Positions 25,466-36,571 of a stretch of 64,000 nucleotides of DNA are shown here, piece after piece. A model generated the notes under the pieces. The model was not told the origin of the DNA. It saw only the letters and a program-made list of their open reading frames with translations, and did no database searches. The DNA is taken from the NCBI GenBank assembly GCA_031310005.1, contig CM062379.1, positions 3,472,001-3,536,000 on the forward strand, given 5' to 3'. The stretch comes from Dactylellina haptotyla. Lineage: Eukaryota; Ascomycota; Orbiliomycetes; Orbiliales; Orbiliaceae. Numbering within the stretch: the first letter of the stretch is position 1; each line of letters starts with the position of its first letter. The position numbers were made by a program, and so were the translations under genes.

Positions 25466-25706
25466 ACACCATTCATCGACGTATTGCCGTCTCGCCCTAC
25501 CCTCGCCCCCCTTTTCGCACAACCCATCGGTAACAGATCTCGTCAGTGGAGTCGTCTATCGTCGGTCGAGCTACGGCCAGCTGCAACGACCGGGAAGCGG
25601 GTGCTGGAAACTGGAACTGGGGTGTGAGCACCGCAAGCAGGTAGGTTCCATCCGATCCTCAAACCCACCCAACCCCGGCAGGAGTACGCAGAACACGCAC
25701 AACGCC

Positions 25707-25738
25707 TACCTTCCTACCTTCCTGCCTGCCTGCCTACC
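25707..25738 (+). repeat. (CCTN)n pyrimidine-rich tetranucleotide repeat
   Basis: Alternating CTAC/CTTC/CTGC units (ACCTTCCT, GCCT) in the upstream region of the FHA-RING gene, with imperfect copies. Confidence 0.8.
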
Positions 25739-26076
25739 TCGATCAGAGATGGATGTTCTCGAGGGCGGACTGTTGGATTGTAAGGTCGTGCGTGTGTCGT
25801 GTGTCGTACACGGGTTAGAGATACTTATATATATATACGTCTATATCGATTTGATATTCGGCCCATCGGGAGCAGCGTACTAATTCAACTACTTCAGATT
25901 GCCTCCATTCGCTTCCGGCAGTGTCTACGATAGACAGATAATAAAGTAATAATAATAATTAAAGCAATAATAGCTAAAAAGGCTCCCCTGTTGGCTAGTC
26001 GGCTGCGTTACGTTGGCTGGGCAGGAGGACCTTAATACCGTGCCCGTATTAATTGCCAGCCATTTCATCCGCCCAA

Positions 26077-27745
26077 ATGATGGCCCCAACTTCCGTCGTC
26101 CCTCCCCCCCAGATCTCCACCGCCGCCTCCTCCACCTCTCCACCGCTCTCCCCTCAGACCACCTCGCCAACCTCCACCCGTTCCAGGATACGAGCCTTCA
26201 ACTATCTTCGAGGCCATCACCACTCTGCTCCCCCGACCCCGGTGCCTCCTCCTCCGCCTCCGCAGCAAACCGTCACAACACCAACCGCAGCAGAGCAGCC
26301 GGCCGCCATGACCACGGCTACCATCCGGCAGGTTTCCTCCAATTCCACCAGCCCTGCAGACGACCAACACAGTCCCGTATCCACCGGCACAACGTCATGG
26401 CTGCCCACCGTCGGCGGCGTTTCCGGCCTCACTCGAGTCCCCTCCGCACCGACACCTGCGGATAGCGTGGCGACCACCGACGCCAGCCCTCTCTTCTTCC
26501 AGAACCGCACAAACACAAACGGAACCATCTCTGTCGGTCTCGATGGTGCAGGGGAAGCTGCGGGCCCGAACGGTGTCGCCAACATCGGTCCCTTCACCGG
26601 AAACGGCAATACGGCCTCCAACGGCCTCCCAGACGGCAAGATCCCCACCATCCGCTTCGTGCCTCACGTCGACCCCAGGTCCACCCGGCGGCCCCATACG
26701 TTTGCCCCCATGGAAAGATCCATCAAAACAACCGGCGAGGTCGTCAAGGTCGGTAGGTTCAGTGATCGTGACAACGGTAACCCCGTTGGCTTCAAGTCAA
26801 AAGTCGTCTCCCGGAGACACTGTGAATTCTGGTGGAGCGAAGGATCATGGTACATGAAGGATGTGGGAAGCAGCAGTGGAACCTTCCTCAACCACGTCAG
26901 GCTGAGCCACCCAAACACCGAGAGTAAACCCTATGCGGTTCACGATGGCGATGTTGTTCAGCTGGGAATCGACTTTAAGGGCGGCGAGGAGCTTATCTTC
27001 AGATGCGTGAAAATGAAGCTCGAGCTGAACAGAGACGCCAAATCTATAAATCAATTCAAGTTAGTAGCCCATCTGCCGTGCGTTTTGGTTCTCTCCTCGA
27101 GTTGTGCTAACTATAAATCTAATTCTTACAGCGTTGCTGCACACCGCAGAATCCAGAACCTGGGGAAGCCCTCAGTTAACAAGGGAACCGGGAACGAGTC
27201 TCACGCGGGAGAGTGCGCAATATGCCTTTTGAACATTGCGGTAAGTTTAAAATCCGATCTTCACCAATAACGAGATGCAGACCTGACTGAGGATGCAGCC
27301 TTGCCAACCCCTTTTTGTCGCCCCGTGCTCCCACGTTTGGCACTACAAATGTATTCGACCCATAATCGAAACGAATTATCCAATCCTCCCGTGCCCTAAT
27401 TGCCGTGAAATCGCCGACCTGGAGGCCGAAATTGATGAGGGTACCGACGAGAACTGGGAAGACCTTGACAAGGCGAAAGAAGATTCTGCCAACGAATCCT
27501 CCGCTAAACTCGCCCGCGCTTCCACAGAGCTTACACCAGAGGAACAAGCGGAAGATAGAGCCAAAACACCACAACCTACCGAAGAAATGGCCGATCCGGT
27601 TGCAGAAACTGAACCAATGCATATCCCGTTAAGTTCAATGTCACTTGCTCCCAACGGTACGGACGGCATGCCAGACCCGGCGAATCAAACGCCCAGAAAC
27701 AACGCTGGTCCTTTTGTTTTGAATGGAACCACTGGCAGAATATGA
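26077..27745 (+). CDS. dma1: FHA-RING-H2 E3 ubiquitin ligase, Dma1/Dma2/Chfr type
   Basis: Three exons, 26077-27059, 27132-27240 and 27299-27745, giving 512 residues. After about 200 Pro/Ser/Thr-rich residues comes an FHA domain (about 195-325): VVKVGRFSDRDN, then SKVVSRRHCEFWW and DVGSSSGTFLNHVRLS, which are the phosphothreonine-binding loops. A RING-H2 finger follows: CAICLLNIA...PCSHVWHYKCIRP...CPNCR, with the second intron inside the finger. Family role: Dma1/Dma2 in yeasts ubiquitinate septin-ring and spindle-checkpoint partners and restrain cytokinesis; Chfr is the animal relative. The tail is acidic (EEQAEDRAKTPQP...). The frame is open slightly upstream, but the first ATG is at 26077, with a second at 26080. 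Ortholog identity rests on the FHA-then-RING order. Confidence 0.94.
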
Positions 27746-28517
27746 TGGAAGACAAAAGACGATAAACTTGAATTTTTGAAGACATTGGAGTTGGGTCCTT
27801 TATCCACGTTTATCTAACGATCCATACATATATTTGGGACTTCAGCGTTCGCTACTATCTAACCAGTCTATAGCCTTCCTCTTTTTTTTTACACCTCTTC
27901 GATTAGATTTGCTTGTCGTTAAAGTCGTTGCCGTATACCTCACATGGAAAGCCGCTCATGAACATCTCGGCCTTTCTATATCTCCCTTTTTGGTTCTTTT
28001 TTATTTCCTGCCGGGCTTCTTTTGCTCCTATTCTAATCGGCGTCACGGAAATGAGCATTGGGACTGAGAGTGTTCACGTTCTTCCGACGGTGTTTTTTCT
28101 TTTTCCTTTCCTTCTCCAGCTTTTGGTATTTCTCTCTCTCGTTTACTTTTCTTTTGGTGACTGTAATTTCATTTTGAGCGCTTGGGTTGTCTATAATTGT
28201 ACATATACCTATCACTTTTTTTTTTTGGGAGAGTTTCTAAACTTAAAGTTGCCTGACAGTCCTTACTTTTTGACGAATAATGGTAAGGGAACGACTGGTG
28301 GGCTTTTCTGGATAGTGGGATAGTGGAACTACTGCTAATAATCCTGTTGTCTTATAAGACTTATGTATCTTATTATCCGTTTCCATTAACCTCATTATAA
28401 ATATACCTATATATGTGTGTAGCGCGTCAGATCACTTCTGTGAGATAATGAAACCCCTAGATCGTATAAACGCGCCTCGCTAAGTTCAAAAACCAAACCC
28501 AAATGAACCAAAGGCAT
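27746..28517. other. Convergent 3' region of FHA-RING and Shg1-domain genes
   Basis: 772 bp between two stop codons, T-rich on the + strand (27870-28250) with several poly(T) runs. No supported gene; the 136- and 77-codon frames here are Phe/Leu-rich readings of the T-rich DNA. Confidence 0.5.
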
Positions 28518-30312
28518 TTAATGTACCTTTGCGGTTGCAGAAGACCGCGAGACCCCGTCGTCCGCGACAGGAGATATACTCTCACTTGCGCCCCGAAGCC
28601 CACTTAGGGTCAACTGACGCTGCTGTTCTTCACTATCCTTCTCTGCAGCATTAGATCCGCCCATTTCCACATCGCCCTCTTCGTCCTTACCACTCGTCTT
28701 ACCGGTGGCGGCGGTAGGAGCGAACGGATTACGCCCGTTCATCTCCTGGAAGAACTCCTGGTAGATACCTTGGATGTCTGAGCCCATTGAGCTTCTGTTT
28801 GCGGATAGGTATGCGTCTACAGCGTCCTCGATCAGACGGTAGACATCACCACGGTCGACGGCGCCCTCGAGGAGAGATGCGGTCTTCGCGGTGGTATCTT
28901 TGTCATAAAACTCTGGGTCTCGTTCGAGCTCTTTTTGAATGAATTCGCGGAGGTCGGTGAGGAATTTCTGAGCAGTGTCCTGTAGTTATTGTCAGTATTT
29001 TCGGTTTGATAGATCTCAGGGTAATGTTGGAGGAACGTACAGATTTTTCAAAGTCAGCGAGGAACCGCTTGCGGTAGTGATCGAAGAAGCCTTTCTTCTT
29101 GAAGGCTGCGTTTATGGCAGCTTCAGAAGGTTGCTTATCGGCGGGGTCCAATTCTGGCAGCTCGTTCTCGTCGAACTTCTCTTCCAAGGTGGTTTCCGGA
29201 TCTTGATTCTTGTCCGGCACAGCTTCTTTGATGATGCTTTCCTGGGTTTTCGAAACCGTAGGTAGAGGTGAAGGTGCTTTTGACTTATCGTCACGACGCT
29301 TCTCTGGCGATAGTTCTCGCCGTTTTTCCGGCGTTCGTTCCCGCCGTCTCTCTGTATCGCGACCTCGTTCCCTCTCTCGGTCCCTATCCCTATCTCTGTC
29401 TCTGTCCCTGTCTCCGCCTTTATCTCGCTCTTTGTCTAGGTCCCGGTCCCGGTCTCCCCTTTCTTTGTCTCGCTCGCGCTCACGTTCCTGTAGCCGTCGT
29501 TCTCGTTCTCGTTCTCTCTCCCTTTCAGCTTCTCGCTCCCGTTCTCTTCTTTCCCTCTCCCTTTCTCTTTCTCTATCTCGAGACCTATCCCGAGACCGCG
29601 ATCCGTCTCTCGAATAGTCTCTTCGACGATCCCTGTCTCTTGAACGCTGTCTTGAGCGATCCCTCCATCTATCTCTCGACCTATCTCGGGACTTGTCCCT
29701 TGAGAAGTCTCTCCGACGGTCTCGATCTCTCGATCTGGATCTTGTACGTGACCTTGACCTCTCCCTCCTTCTGTAGTAGCTATCTCTAGACCGGTCCCTC
29801 GACCTATCCCTCCGTCGGTCTCTATCCCGCTCGCGCTCCCGGCGTTCAATCTCTCTTTCTCGTTCCCTCTCACGTTCTCTTTCCCTCCTCTCTTGCTCCC
29901 GATCACGGTCTCTCGATCTGTCTCTAGAAACATCCCGGGCAGTTCCAGTCCCACGGTACCTATCACCACCCCCACGGTCTCTAGATCTGTCCCTCGAATC
30001 CCGCCGGGCACGATACCTATCCCCGCCTCTGTCACGGTAGGAATCACGATCACTGTCGTACCGGTCACGATCTCGGTCTCGGTCTCGATCGCGATCCCGT
30101 TCGCGAGAGCGACTCCGCTCCCGCTCTCTGTACCGTCTCTCCCGCTCCCGCTCTCTCTCCCGATTTCTATCTCTGTCCCGATCTCGGTCTCTATCGGTGT
30201 CGCGGTCTCTGTCGTATCGGGAGGTGGAGGATGTGCGGGACGGCCGCTCGCTGTCGTCGAAGGGATTGGCACGCTTGGTACCGCGAGGCGGCGTCGGCGC
30301 ACGCGACGACAT
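28518..30312 (-). CDS. shg1: Shg1/BOD1-domain protein with long RD/RE/RS repeat region
   Basis: Two exons, 29041-30312 and 28518-28979, giving 577 residues. It starts MSSRAPTPPRGTKRANPFDD. Residues about 30-370 are almost only Arg, Asp, Glu and Ser (repeats of RD, RE, RS and SRDR). From about 390 comes EAAINAAFKKKGFFDHYRKR, then FLADFEKS joined over the intron to DTAQKFLTDLREF, and later DRGDVYRLIEDAVDAYL: the COMPASS Shg1 (BOD1) helical domain. Known role: Shg1 is a small subunit of the Set1/COMPASS histone H3K4 methyltransferase in yeast. The yeast protein is short and lacks an RD/RS stretch, so this nuclear protein has an added disordered region of the kind seen in splicing factors. The end could shift if a GTACAT next to the stop served as a donor. 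It is divergent from the PPR-like gene, 352 bp apart. Confidence 0.88.
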
Positions 30313-30664
30313 GGTGGGCGTAAATGCTCTGGAGTGGGTGGTGGTGGTGGTGGAGCTCGATGGTGAGCAGGGGTGCGGTTGATGTCCGATGGCGGGTTGG
30401 AGTTTTGTGGTTGGCTGACTTGGACCCTTCAATTTTTTCCTCCCGTCAACCTTCCCCACCAACCACCCACAACCACCACCATCCACGCTCTTTTACCGAT
30501 TGATTCTTATCGACACTACCGACACGGCTGATACCCGCGAGAAGAGGAAGACAGACTGCTCTTTCTCATTCAATATTGAAGACGGGGAATTCGGAGAATG
30601 GGAGTACAGAGGAATTAGACGAGCATCGGATCCAGTTTTTACTCACGGCCACCCGCCTCCGATC
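30313..30664. promoter_or_regulatory. Divergent shg1 / PPR-like promoter
   Basis: 352 bp between start codons. The shg1-proximal part has G/T-rich sequence on the + strand (GGTGGTGGTGG at about 30338-30352). The + frame stays open back to about 30500 but has no ATG before 30665. Confidence 0.45.
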
Positions 30665-32440
30665 ATGATAGGCTCTACGCCGGCCCTCAACCTCATCCGG
30701 AGGAGCTGTTGCCCCACAGGCACCAGAGGAGGCCTCGTCTGGCGAAGATGGAATCGATTCCAGACGACAATGGCTTACGGCGGTGCTGCCCCGAGCTTCG
30801 ATTCATACCGGCCTTCGCAGACCGCCGCTATGGCAGCATCGATAGACCTCGACATCCGAGAACACTTTGAGCTCCCGGACCAATACCTCGATTCAGCTAT
30901 ATCTAACGATATATCCCTCTCTCCATCGAAATACTCCCTATCAATCGCCAATCCGGCGGGGGAAATACCCGCCGCCGTCCAGTCCTTCGTCACATCCCTC
31001 CGAAGCGACTCCTTCAAGCACATCATCAAGAGCTTCAGAGACCTCCACCGACACGGCTTCGTAAAATACCTCACCAGCTCTGACTTTAGCAGAATCCTCG
31101 TATCCGCCAACCCTAAGCTCCTCTTCCCAACATCTACGATAGCCCGTCAAATCACACCAGGGACGCTCCCCGAAGGCAACCCGTACCTCAAACTCCACAA
31201 ACGCTTCTGGTCGGATATCAACTTTGTTCTCGAGCATATGCTCCTCTCGGGCCACCACCCAACAGCGATGGACTACACCAACCTCATGAGCAAAGCGATG
31301 TGGACCCAACGCCGCAAACTACAGACTTCCTTCTGGAACCGCATGATCGATTCTGGCGTGCAACCGACCACGTGGGCGTACAACACCCGTCTAGCAATGG
31401 TAGCGGGTACCCGTCCCGCCAACTCCCTACGGAAATTCCCCCTCGTCCACGACGAGCAATACCTCGCCCACTGGCGATCCCAAGAGCAAAACGCGGTAAC
31501 CGAAGCCATGGCCATCTACGCCGACATGCTCAAACACGGTCTCTACCCAAACAGCATGACCGTAGAACTCTTAATCCTCGCACACGCCCGCATAGGTGAC
31601 ATCCCGGGGATCACAAAGATCGTGCAGAATGTCTACGGCATCACCGTTGACGGAGATAACACCAATGCACAGCCGATCATATCCGAAGGATCACCGGTAT
31701 ACCCGACCCCGCGGACCCTCAAGGCCATCGCGGTAGCGTACTGCCGTAACGCGCAGTTCGGAGCCGCATTACAAGCTGTCGAGCACGTTTCCAGAATTTA
31801 CGGGCCCCAAATCAACGAAGCTACATGGAATATTCTCCTAACGTATAGTTACGCCTTCGCCCGGCCGAAATACGGCATTCTGCCTGGGGATACAACCTCG
31901 CGGCTAGTGGAGGCGATGAAAGAGCGAACGGCAGGCGCGGAACCAAGTTTGCAAGCGCGGGATATCATTATCCGATCGTTAACCCGCTCGACCGATCCCG
32001 AGGAACTAGAACTGGCGGAGACCGAGATCCGTAATTCGGTATCCTATTTCCGAACAAAGATCCAGCACGGATATAACCTTACACGGGAACGGTGGGTTTC
32101 GGCTCCGGCGGAGAATAAAGCGGAAGTCGCCAGGTTGGAGAAGAAAATGAACGACGAGTTGTACCAGGTGTGCATGTGGAAGGATGCGATGGGCTACTGG
32201 CTGTACGCGCTTCTGAGGGGGCGGTGGGAGCTCATGCGGGCGGAAAATAGTCCACTCGTGGAGTTTGAGACTGCGCAGATGAATCTGTTGGAGGAATTTG
32301 GGGCTTACTGGCACGATTACCGGCCGACTTTCGAGCCGCCCAAGGAGGCCGGGGAGAAGGTTATCGTCGGGGAGAGAGTGCCATTTCGGACTAAGTATCC
32401 AGCATCGATGGTGGGGTTGAAAGGGTTTCCGGCCATATAG
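30665..32440 (+). CDS. Mitochondrial pentatricopeptide-repeat-like protein
   Basis: Single exon, 591 residues from the first ATG (30665). The N-terminus is Arg-rich and lacks acidic residues (MIGSTPALNLIRRSCCPTGT...WRRWNRFQ), as in a mitochondrial presequence. The middle carries PPR-like helical hairpins: AMDYTNLMSKAMWTQRRK...FWNRMIDSGVQPTTWAYNTRL, AVTEAMAIYADMLKHGLYPNSMTVELLIL and the repeat around QAVEHVSRIYGPQINEATWNILLTY. Family role: fungal PPR proteins bind organelle RNA for stability, processing or translation, or assist complex I assembly (CIA84 group). I cannot tell which. A Trp/Tyr-rich C-terminal region (YQVCMWKDAMGYWLYALLRG) lies outside the repeats. The frame is open further upstream without an ATG, so the start is well constrained. 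Confidence 0.85.
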   Translation: MIGSTPALNLIRRSCCPTGTRGGLVWRRWNRFQTTMAYGGAAPSFDSYRPSQTAAMAASIDLDIREHFELPDQYLDSAISNDISLSPSKYSLSIANPAGEIPAAVQSFVTSLRSDSFKHIIKSFRDLHRHGFVKYLTSSDFSRILVSANPKLLFPTSTIARQITPGTLPEGNPYLKLHKRFWSDINFVLEHMLLSGHHPTAMDYTNLMSKAMWTQRRKLQTSFWNRMIDSGVQPTTWAYNTRLAMVAGTRPANSLRKFPLVHDEQYLAHWRSQEQNAVTEAMAIYADMLKHGLYPNSMTVELLILAHARIGDIPGITKIVQNVYGITVDGDNTNAQPIISEGSPVYPTPRTLKAIAVAYCRNAQFGAALQAVEHVSRIYGPQINEATWNILLTYSYAFARPKYGILPGDTTSRLVEAMKERTAGAEPSLQARDIIIRSLTRSTDPEELELAETEIRNSVSYFRTKIQHGYNLTRERWVSAPAENKAEVARLEKKMNDELYQVCMWKDAMGYWLYALLRGRWELMRAENSPLVEFETAQMNLLEEFGAYWHDYRPTFEPPKEAGEKVIVGERVPFRTKYPASMVGLKGFPAI

Positions 32441-32576
32441 ATGTATATGTGCGTTTAGCGAAGCATTTGAACAGTAGATGTAAATAAAAAAGGTAAAAGG
32501 TAGATTATTTAGATTATATAGTACAGTTATAGTTGTATAAATTCTTTAAAGATAACTTTTTTTTTCTCTCCCTCCA

Positions 32577-33496
32577 TCATTCGGTATCTAACGAAAGATC
32601 ATTAAAAACCATATAACGACTCAATGAGATCCACCCCCATCGGAACCATATCATCTGGCTCTTGTGACCCTCTGTCATAGCTCTCTGCGCAGTCCTATAC
32701 GCCCCCCAATTACTCAAATACATCGCCGACTTGGGGGCCCCAGCACCACCATACGCTTCCTTTTCTTCCTTCTTTCCTTCCAGTAATTCTGTGATAAAGG
32801 CGTCCAATATGCCAATATACTTGCGGTATATCGGCACCGTGTTCAGCGTGTACAGCAGCATATCGTGCTCCCTGGGGTAGTGTTTCTTAAAGTACCTCGC
32901 CCCGGTCAGGAGGGAGATATGGTTGCGATGCCCCGATACACCGCCCTTGTCGAATGTTAAGAGAGTGTCTACAGGTTTCCCGGCCTTGGAGGAAGGAAAT
33001 TTGTTCACCGAGGAAGAGATTAACGAGGCGACAAGATCCTCGGGCCAGAGTTTGGACATGGAGTCCGGCAGGTGCGGGTGGTCGTGCACGATGACGGTGG
33101 AGTTGACATCTGGCACGCCGAGGAGGGATGCGGATTCCAGCAGCTCATGTTTACGGGTTTGGCCGATACCCTCTGCGTCGCCGATGCTGAAGCAGACTAT
33201 CTGGACGGTGTTCTGGGAGGATGGGTCGGTGAGGGCTTGGATTGTTGGGGCGAAGAACATGGCTTCGTCGTCCGGGTGGGCTATCAGCAGGGCGATGTTG
33301 CGGTTGCGGATTGTTTCGTGGGAGGATATGGCGGAGAGGGTATAGTAGCTACTTTTTAGATTATCGTTAGCTCCCCATTGATATCGTAGCTATGTTAGAA
33401 AACTATAATAATGACATTGACGCACCAGAAGGCTGCGAAGAGGATGGGCAGCAGGAAGACGGCGAGCCGTACTGGGCTCCGGAGTATGCCCGGCAT
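32577..33496 (-). CDS. gpi12: N-acetylglucosaminyl-phosphatidylinositol de-N-acetylase (Gpi12/PIG-L)
   Basis: Two exons, 33426-33496 and 32577-33351, giving 281 residues. Exon 1 encodes a signal-anchor, MPGILRSPVRLAVFLLPILF. Exon 2 restores the zinc and catalytic motif ALLIAHPDDEAMFF (residues 44-57), followed by VQIVCFSIGDAEGIGQTRKHEL and the second metal motif GGVSGHRNHIS. Reaction: GlcNAc-PI to GlcN-PI plus acetate, the second step of GPI-anchor synthesis at the cytosolic face of the ER. The donor site is GTGCGT and the 74 nt intron has a CTAAC-like branch. It is convergent with the PPR-like gene (136 bp between stops) and divergent from a membrane protein gene. Confidence 0.96.
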
Positions 33497-33851
33497 TGTG
33501 CGTATATCTATCTACCTATCTATCTGACAGTATGTGACGATAGAGAGAAAGGAGAGAGAGAATAGGGGAGGAAGATGGACAATTCGCGCAGACGGGGAGC
33601 TTATATAAATCCGTCGAGGAGGAAGAGGGACGTGCACGTCGACGGGCGTTTCGATATTCAGGCTCAAATTATATCGCCCGGCGCTCGGACCAGCTCGAGT
33701 CCCGGGCAGGCTCTCGGCCGGCACATCCCGGGGTCCGGGGTAGCTGCCCCTGTTCGCGAGATATCTCCACGCGTTCTCAACCGGATGCTTCCTCCAACGT
33801 GCATGCAACAAGGTTGGATTGGATTGGACTGGATAAGATCATAGCATCGAG
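33497..33851. promoter_or_regulatory. Divergent gpi12 / membrane protein promoter
   Basis: 355 bp. A palindromic TTATATAA at 33601-33608 could serve as TATA element for gpi12 (105 nt from its ATG). (TCTA)n-like repeats occur at 33506-33524, within the gpi12 leader. No gene is present. Confidence 0.45.
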
Positions 33852-34637
33852 ATGCCCCGACAACGGAAGAACCAGAAGGTCAAGGCGGCCCAGGTCGACT
33901 CGGACTCCGAAATCGAAGAGATCCCGCGCAAGACCCTCTTCGAACATATCGGGTCCAACATGCCGGAGTTCCAACAAGGCGTCCCCTTCAACATCAACGA
34001 CCTCAATACCCCATTGGCCGAAGCTTTGGAGAATTCGGGCAAGAAGGAGGGCATAACCTACGAATCGTACAATATCCCCGCCGCCCAACCGAAAAGAACG
34101 CATCCGAAAGCCCCGCCGAAGCACAAAGGAGCCGAAGAGGACGAGGACGAGGTCGAAGTCTTCGGCGATGCGGCACAGACGTTTTTCTTCTCGATCCCAC
34201 TGCTGCTGTTGCTCGGTGGATTTTACGTACTGGTGCAGGCCCAGTACCTCGAGGAAACAAGCTACACAGAAATAATTTCGAGATCCCTTAAATCCTTCCC
34301 AGGTAAGGCGGGTCTCAGTCTCACATCGATTTTGTTTGAGGTTAACCTGTGGTGTGTCGCGTGAGCAGCAATCTGGATGACACTCTATGTTACACACCCC
34401 CGGAGAGACTGGAAGATTGTGCAGTTCGCCTTTGTCTGCACTGCTATCGCCACGGGCTGCTGGGTGGTCTACAATGTCAACCACCACGGATACTACAAGA
34501 TCATGAAGATGGTCCCGCCATTAGGGACTTTGCTCATCTATTCTGTCATTCAGATGGATCTAGCCCCATCAGTGCTAAGTCTAGCGGCGATTGGGTTCTA
34601 TACCTGGTACTACGACTTCAGCATATTCACCGTTTGA
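33852..34637 (+). CDS. Uncharacterised fungal multi-pass membrane protein
   Basis: Two exons, 33852-34302 and 34369-34637, giving 239 residues. The first 110 residues are hydrophilic (MPRQRKNQKVKAAQVDSDSE, then an acidic EEDEDEVEVFGD). Hydrophobic segments follow: FFFSIPLLLLLGGFYVLVQAQ (about 116-136), then AIWMTLYV, IVQFAFVCTAIATGCWVVYNV, VPPLGTLLIYSVIQM and SVLSLAAIGFYTWYY, so probably four membrane spans. The organisation (charged N-terminus, VQAQY after the first span, HPRRDWKIVQ between spans) looks conserved-fungal, but I do not recognise a named family and assign no function. The intron keeps phase (CCA G | CA ATC). It shares a divergent promoter with gpi12, which by itself does not show a GPI role. 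Confidence 0.85.
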
Positions 34638-34962
34638 GAGCAGAAGAAATAAACACTGGGTTTTGTTTGGAAAAAATATAAAATTCCACTGGATATCACA
34701 GAAATACTGTGATCACACATGACAGAAAGATATCGGTCAAGAGAGAAAAAACCTCAACCCAACATTGAAAAAATACTATCTGATGGGGAGTATATGATAC
34801 AGAAAGGAAAAACGCCATAGCAAATAGATATCTTGCGCAAAAAAGAGGAGGATGAGAAAAGAAGAAGAAAAGGCTACTCAGAAAAACGAATATCAATCAA
34901 TCATACAAAATCTATTACCACCCTATGCACCTTATTTTTTTTTTTTTGTTCCAACTCCCCGT
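34638..34962. other. Convergent 3' intergenic gap
   Basis: 325 bp between two stop codons, with an A-rich + strand and a poly(T) run at 34934-34947. Nothing coding is visible. Confidence 0.5.
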
Positions 34963-36571
34963 TTAATAGTACTCATACTCTGTCCGCCTGGTATCCATGC
35001 CACTGTTGATGCTGTATCTATTGTACAAGGTGGCCACGCTCTTCGCATACGCAGGACTATCCAGGTCATCATAATCATACCGCTGTCTGATATCAGCCTC
35101 GTTCCGTACCCAGCTTTTCACCGTCCTGTGTCTTGCGGGAAGTTCAGAATACGCTGGACTCGGCTCGCTCATGTCCCATGGCTGAGGAGGCATTGGTGGA
35201 AGGGGTACATTGAGCGGTTTGAGCGCAGCCATCTTCTTCTTGGACTTGGGCGGTGATGCTGCGAGGGTGATGACGGAATCTTTGTGAGAGTGGTTTGTGA
35301 TGTGGAGTCTTCCACCGGGACTGATGCGGGGGTCCGTCAGTTCCAGAGTCTCGTCGCTGGCGTTATACTTGTGCATCGCTCGGATACGGGATGGTTGCTG
35401 GATGGTAGGTTTGACTGGGAAGCGGAGGGGTTGCGGAGCAGGAGGCAAGGAAGAACCAGGCGAGAACGGATCCGCGAAGGGGTCGCCTTTCTTCTCGATG
35501 CTTGCCAGGAATGAGTCTTCAAAGCCGGAATTGGAGATGTTTGGAAGGCCGCCGGCCACTGTCATGGTGACATAGCTGCTGACGCTGGCTCGTCTGACTT
35601 GCTGGGGCTTCTTGATCGGGATGTCGGCGTCACGGGTGATGGTGTATTTACGCTGCAGGGAGGCAAATCGCTCAATGTCTTCCTCAGTGAGTGCTTCGGA
35701 CATTCGCCTGATGGTTCCATCGTCAAGGACCACCGGGTCTGGAGCCGTCGGCCAGTCTTCGCCTTGTGTTCGAGATTCATACTGTGGTAGACCGCCTCGA
35801 GGCTCGATCGACCCTCTCATTATCATCTCGGTACCTCTGTTATTCCCGCCGTTGCCCGAAGAGCCACCATTAGCTCTTCTCTTCTTGAGCCAGAAGAACG
35901 CACCAACGGCTATTATCAAAAATGCACCTGTTTATATTAATTAGCCGTTTGTTCAACTTTAAAGGATATAAGAAAAATGACATACCGATAACACCGAAAG
36001 CGATACCAATTTCCATCTTGACATGATCCTTTGATTCGCCAACTTGAGGCGATACCGTAGGTAGAGGTGCATCTGTGGTGTCAGGTAATGCCACAATAGA
36101 GGAAGCAGAAGTCTGAGATGGCCGTGTCGACTCTGGTTTAGTAGAAGCCGAAGTCGAAGTCGAAGCCGAAGTCGAAGTCACGGCTCCAAACTCAGGAGAC
36201 CCCGAAGTCGAAGTTGGTGTCGGAGGGCTGGTGGAACTCGATCGGGGTGCCGAGCTAGCACTGGAACTGGGAGCAGGAAGTTCTGGTTTGACTTCTTCTC
36301 CAACCTCTGGTAGGTCACCCTTCAGAGCTGTCGGTGTCGGTGGAGCCCCTGTCGAAGTGCTCCTTACTAGTCCCAAGTCTGCAGATGTGAACTTGAACCC
36401 CAGATCGATGCTTTCGTTTGTCGTCTTTTTGCTGTCGTCCTTTTCATTCTCGTCGTCTCGTTTTCGTAATACTTTGGCCGGAGCGGCGTCACCCACGGCA
36501 GGAACCAATGCTACTGCCACGCCCACTGTCAACCTCCTTCCAAGTCGTCGTCTTGATGCTAGTCCCAACAT
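34963..36571 (-). CDS. Single-pass membrane protein with Ser/Thr-rich ectodomain (Skg6/Axl2-like TM)
   Basis: Two exons, 35986-36571 and 34963-35927, giving 516 residues. It begins MLGLASRRRLGRRLTVGVAV, a basic then hydrophobic signal peptide ending near AAPA. Residues about 65-180 are rich in Ser, Thr and Pro, so probably O-mannosylated. A single transmembrane helix spans the intron junction: IGIAFGVIG | GAFLIIAVGAFFWL, followed by the stop-transfer KKRR. The cytoplasmic part (about 310 residues) has LTEEDIERFASLQRKYTI and many Ser/Thr-Pro sites. This layout matches fungal Skg6/Axl2-type transmembrane proteins and Mid2/Wsc-like sensors at the cell surface, but no WSC cysteine domain is seen. 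A role in wall or polarity signalling is inference. The first ATG is at 36571; the frame is open a little upstream without another ATG. Confidence 0.82.

Larger units (their letters stand above)
22567..26076. other. 3.5 kb gene-free region between divergent AACS and FHA-RING genes
   Basis: Contains the AACS promoter (GC-mixed, 22.6-23.2 kb), an AT-rich middle (23.2-24.1 kb, with TATATATA runs), a mixed block at 24.2-25.2 kb, a CTC microsatellite and the FHA-RING leader. Frames up to 144 codons exist, but opposite strands overlap and none shows a domain. An inverted repeat at 24472-24491 and two microsatellites are listed separately. Confidence 0.5.

Noticed and set aside
29210-30382. Long + strand frames opposite the shg1 gene (Leu/Ser-rich, up to 173 codons)
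   Set aside because: They are antisense readings of the RD/RE repeat codons and have no start context or domain.
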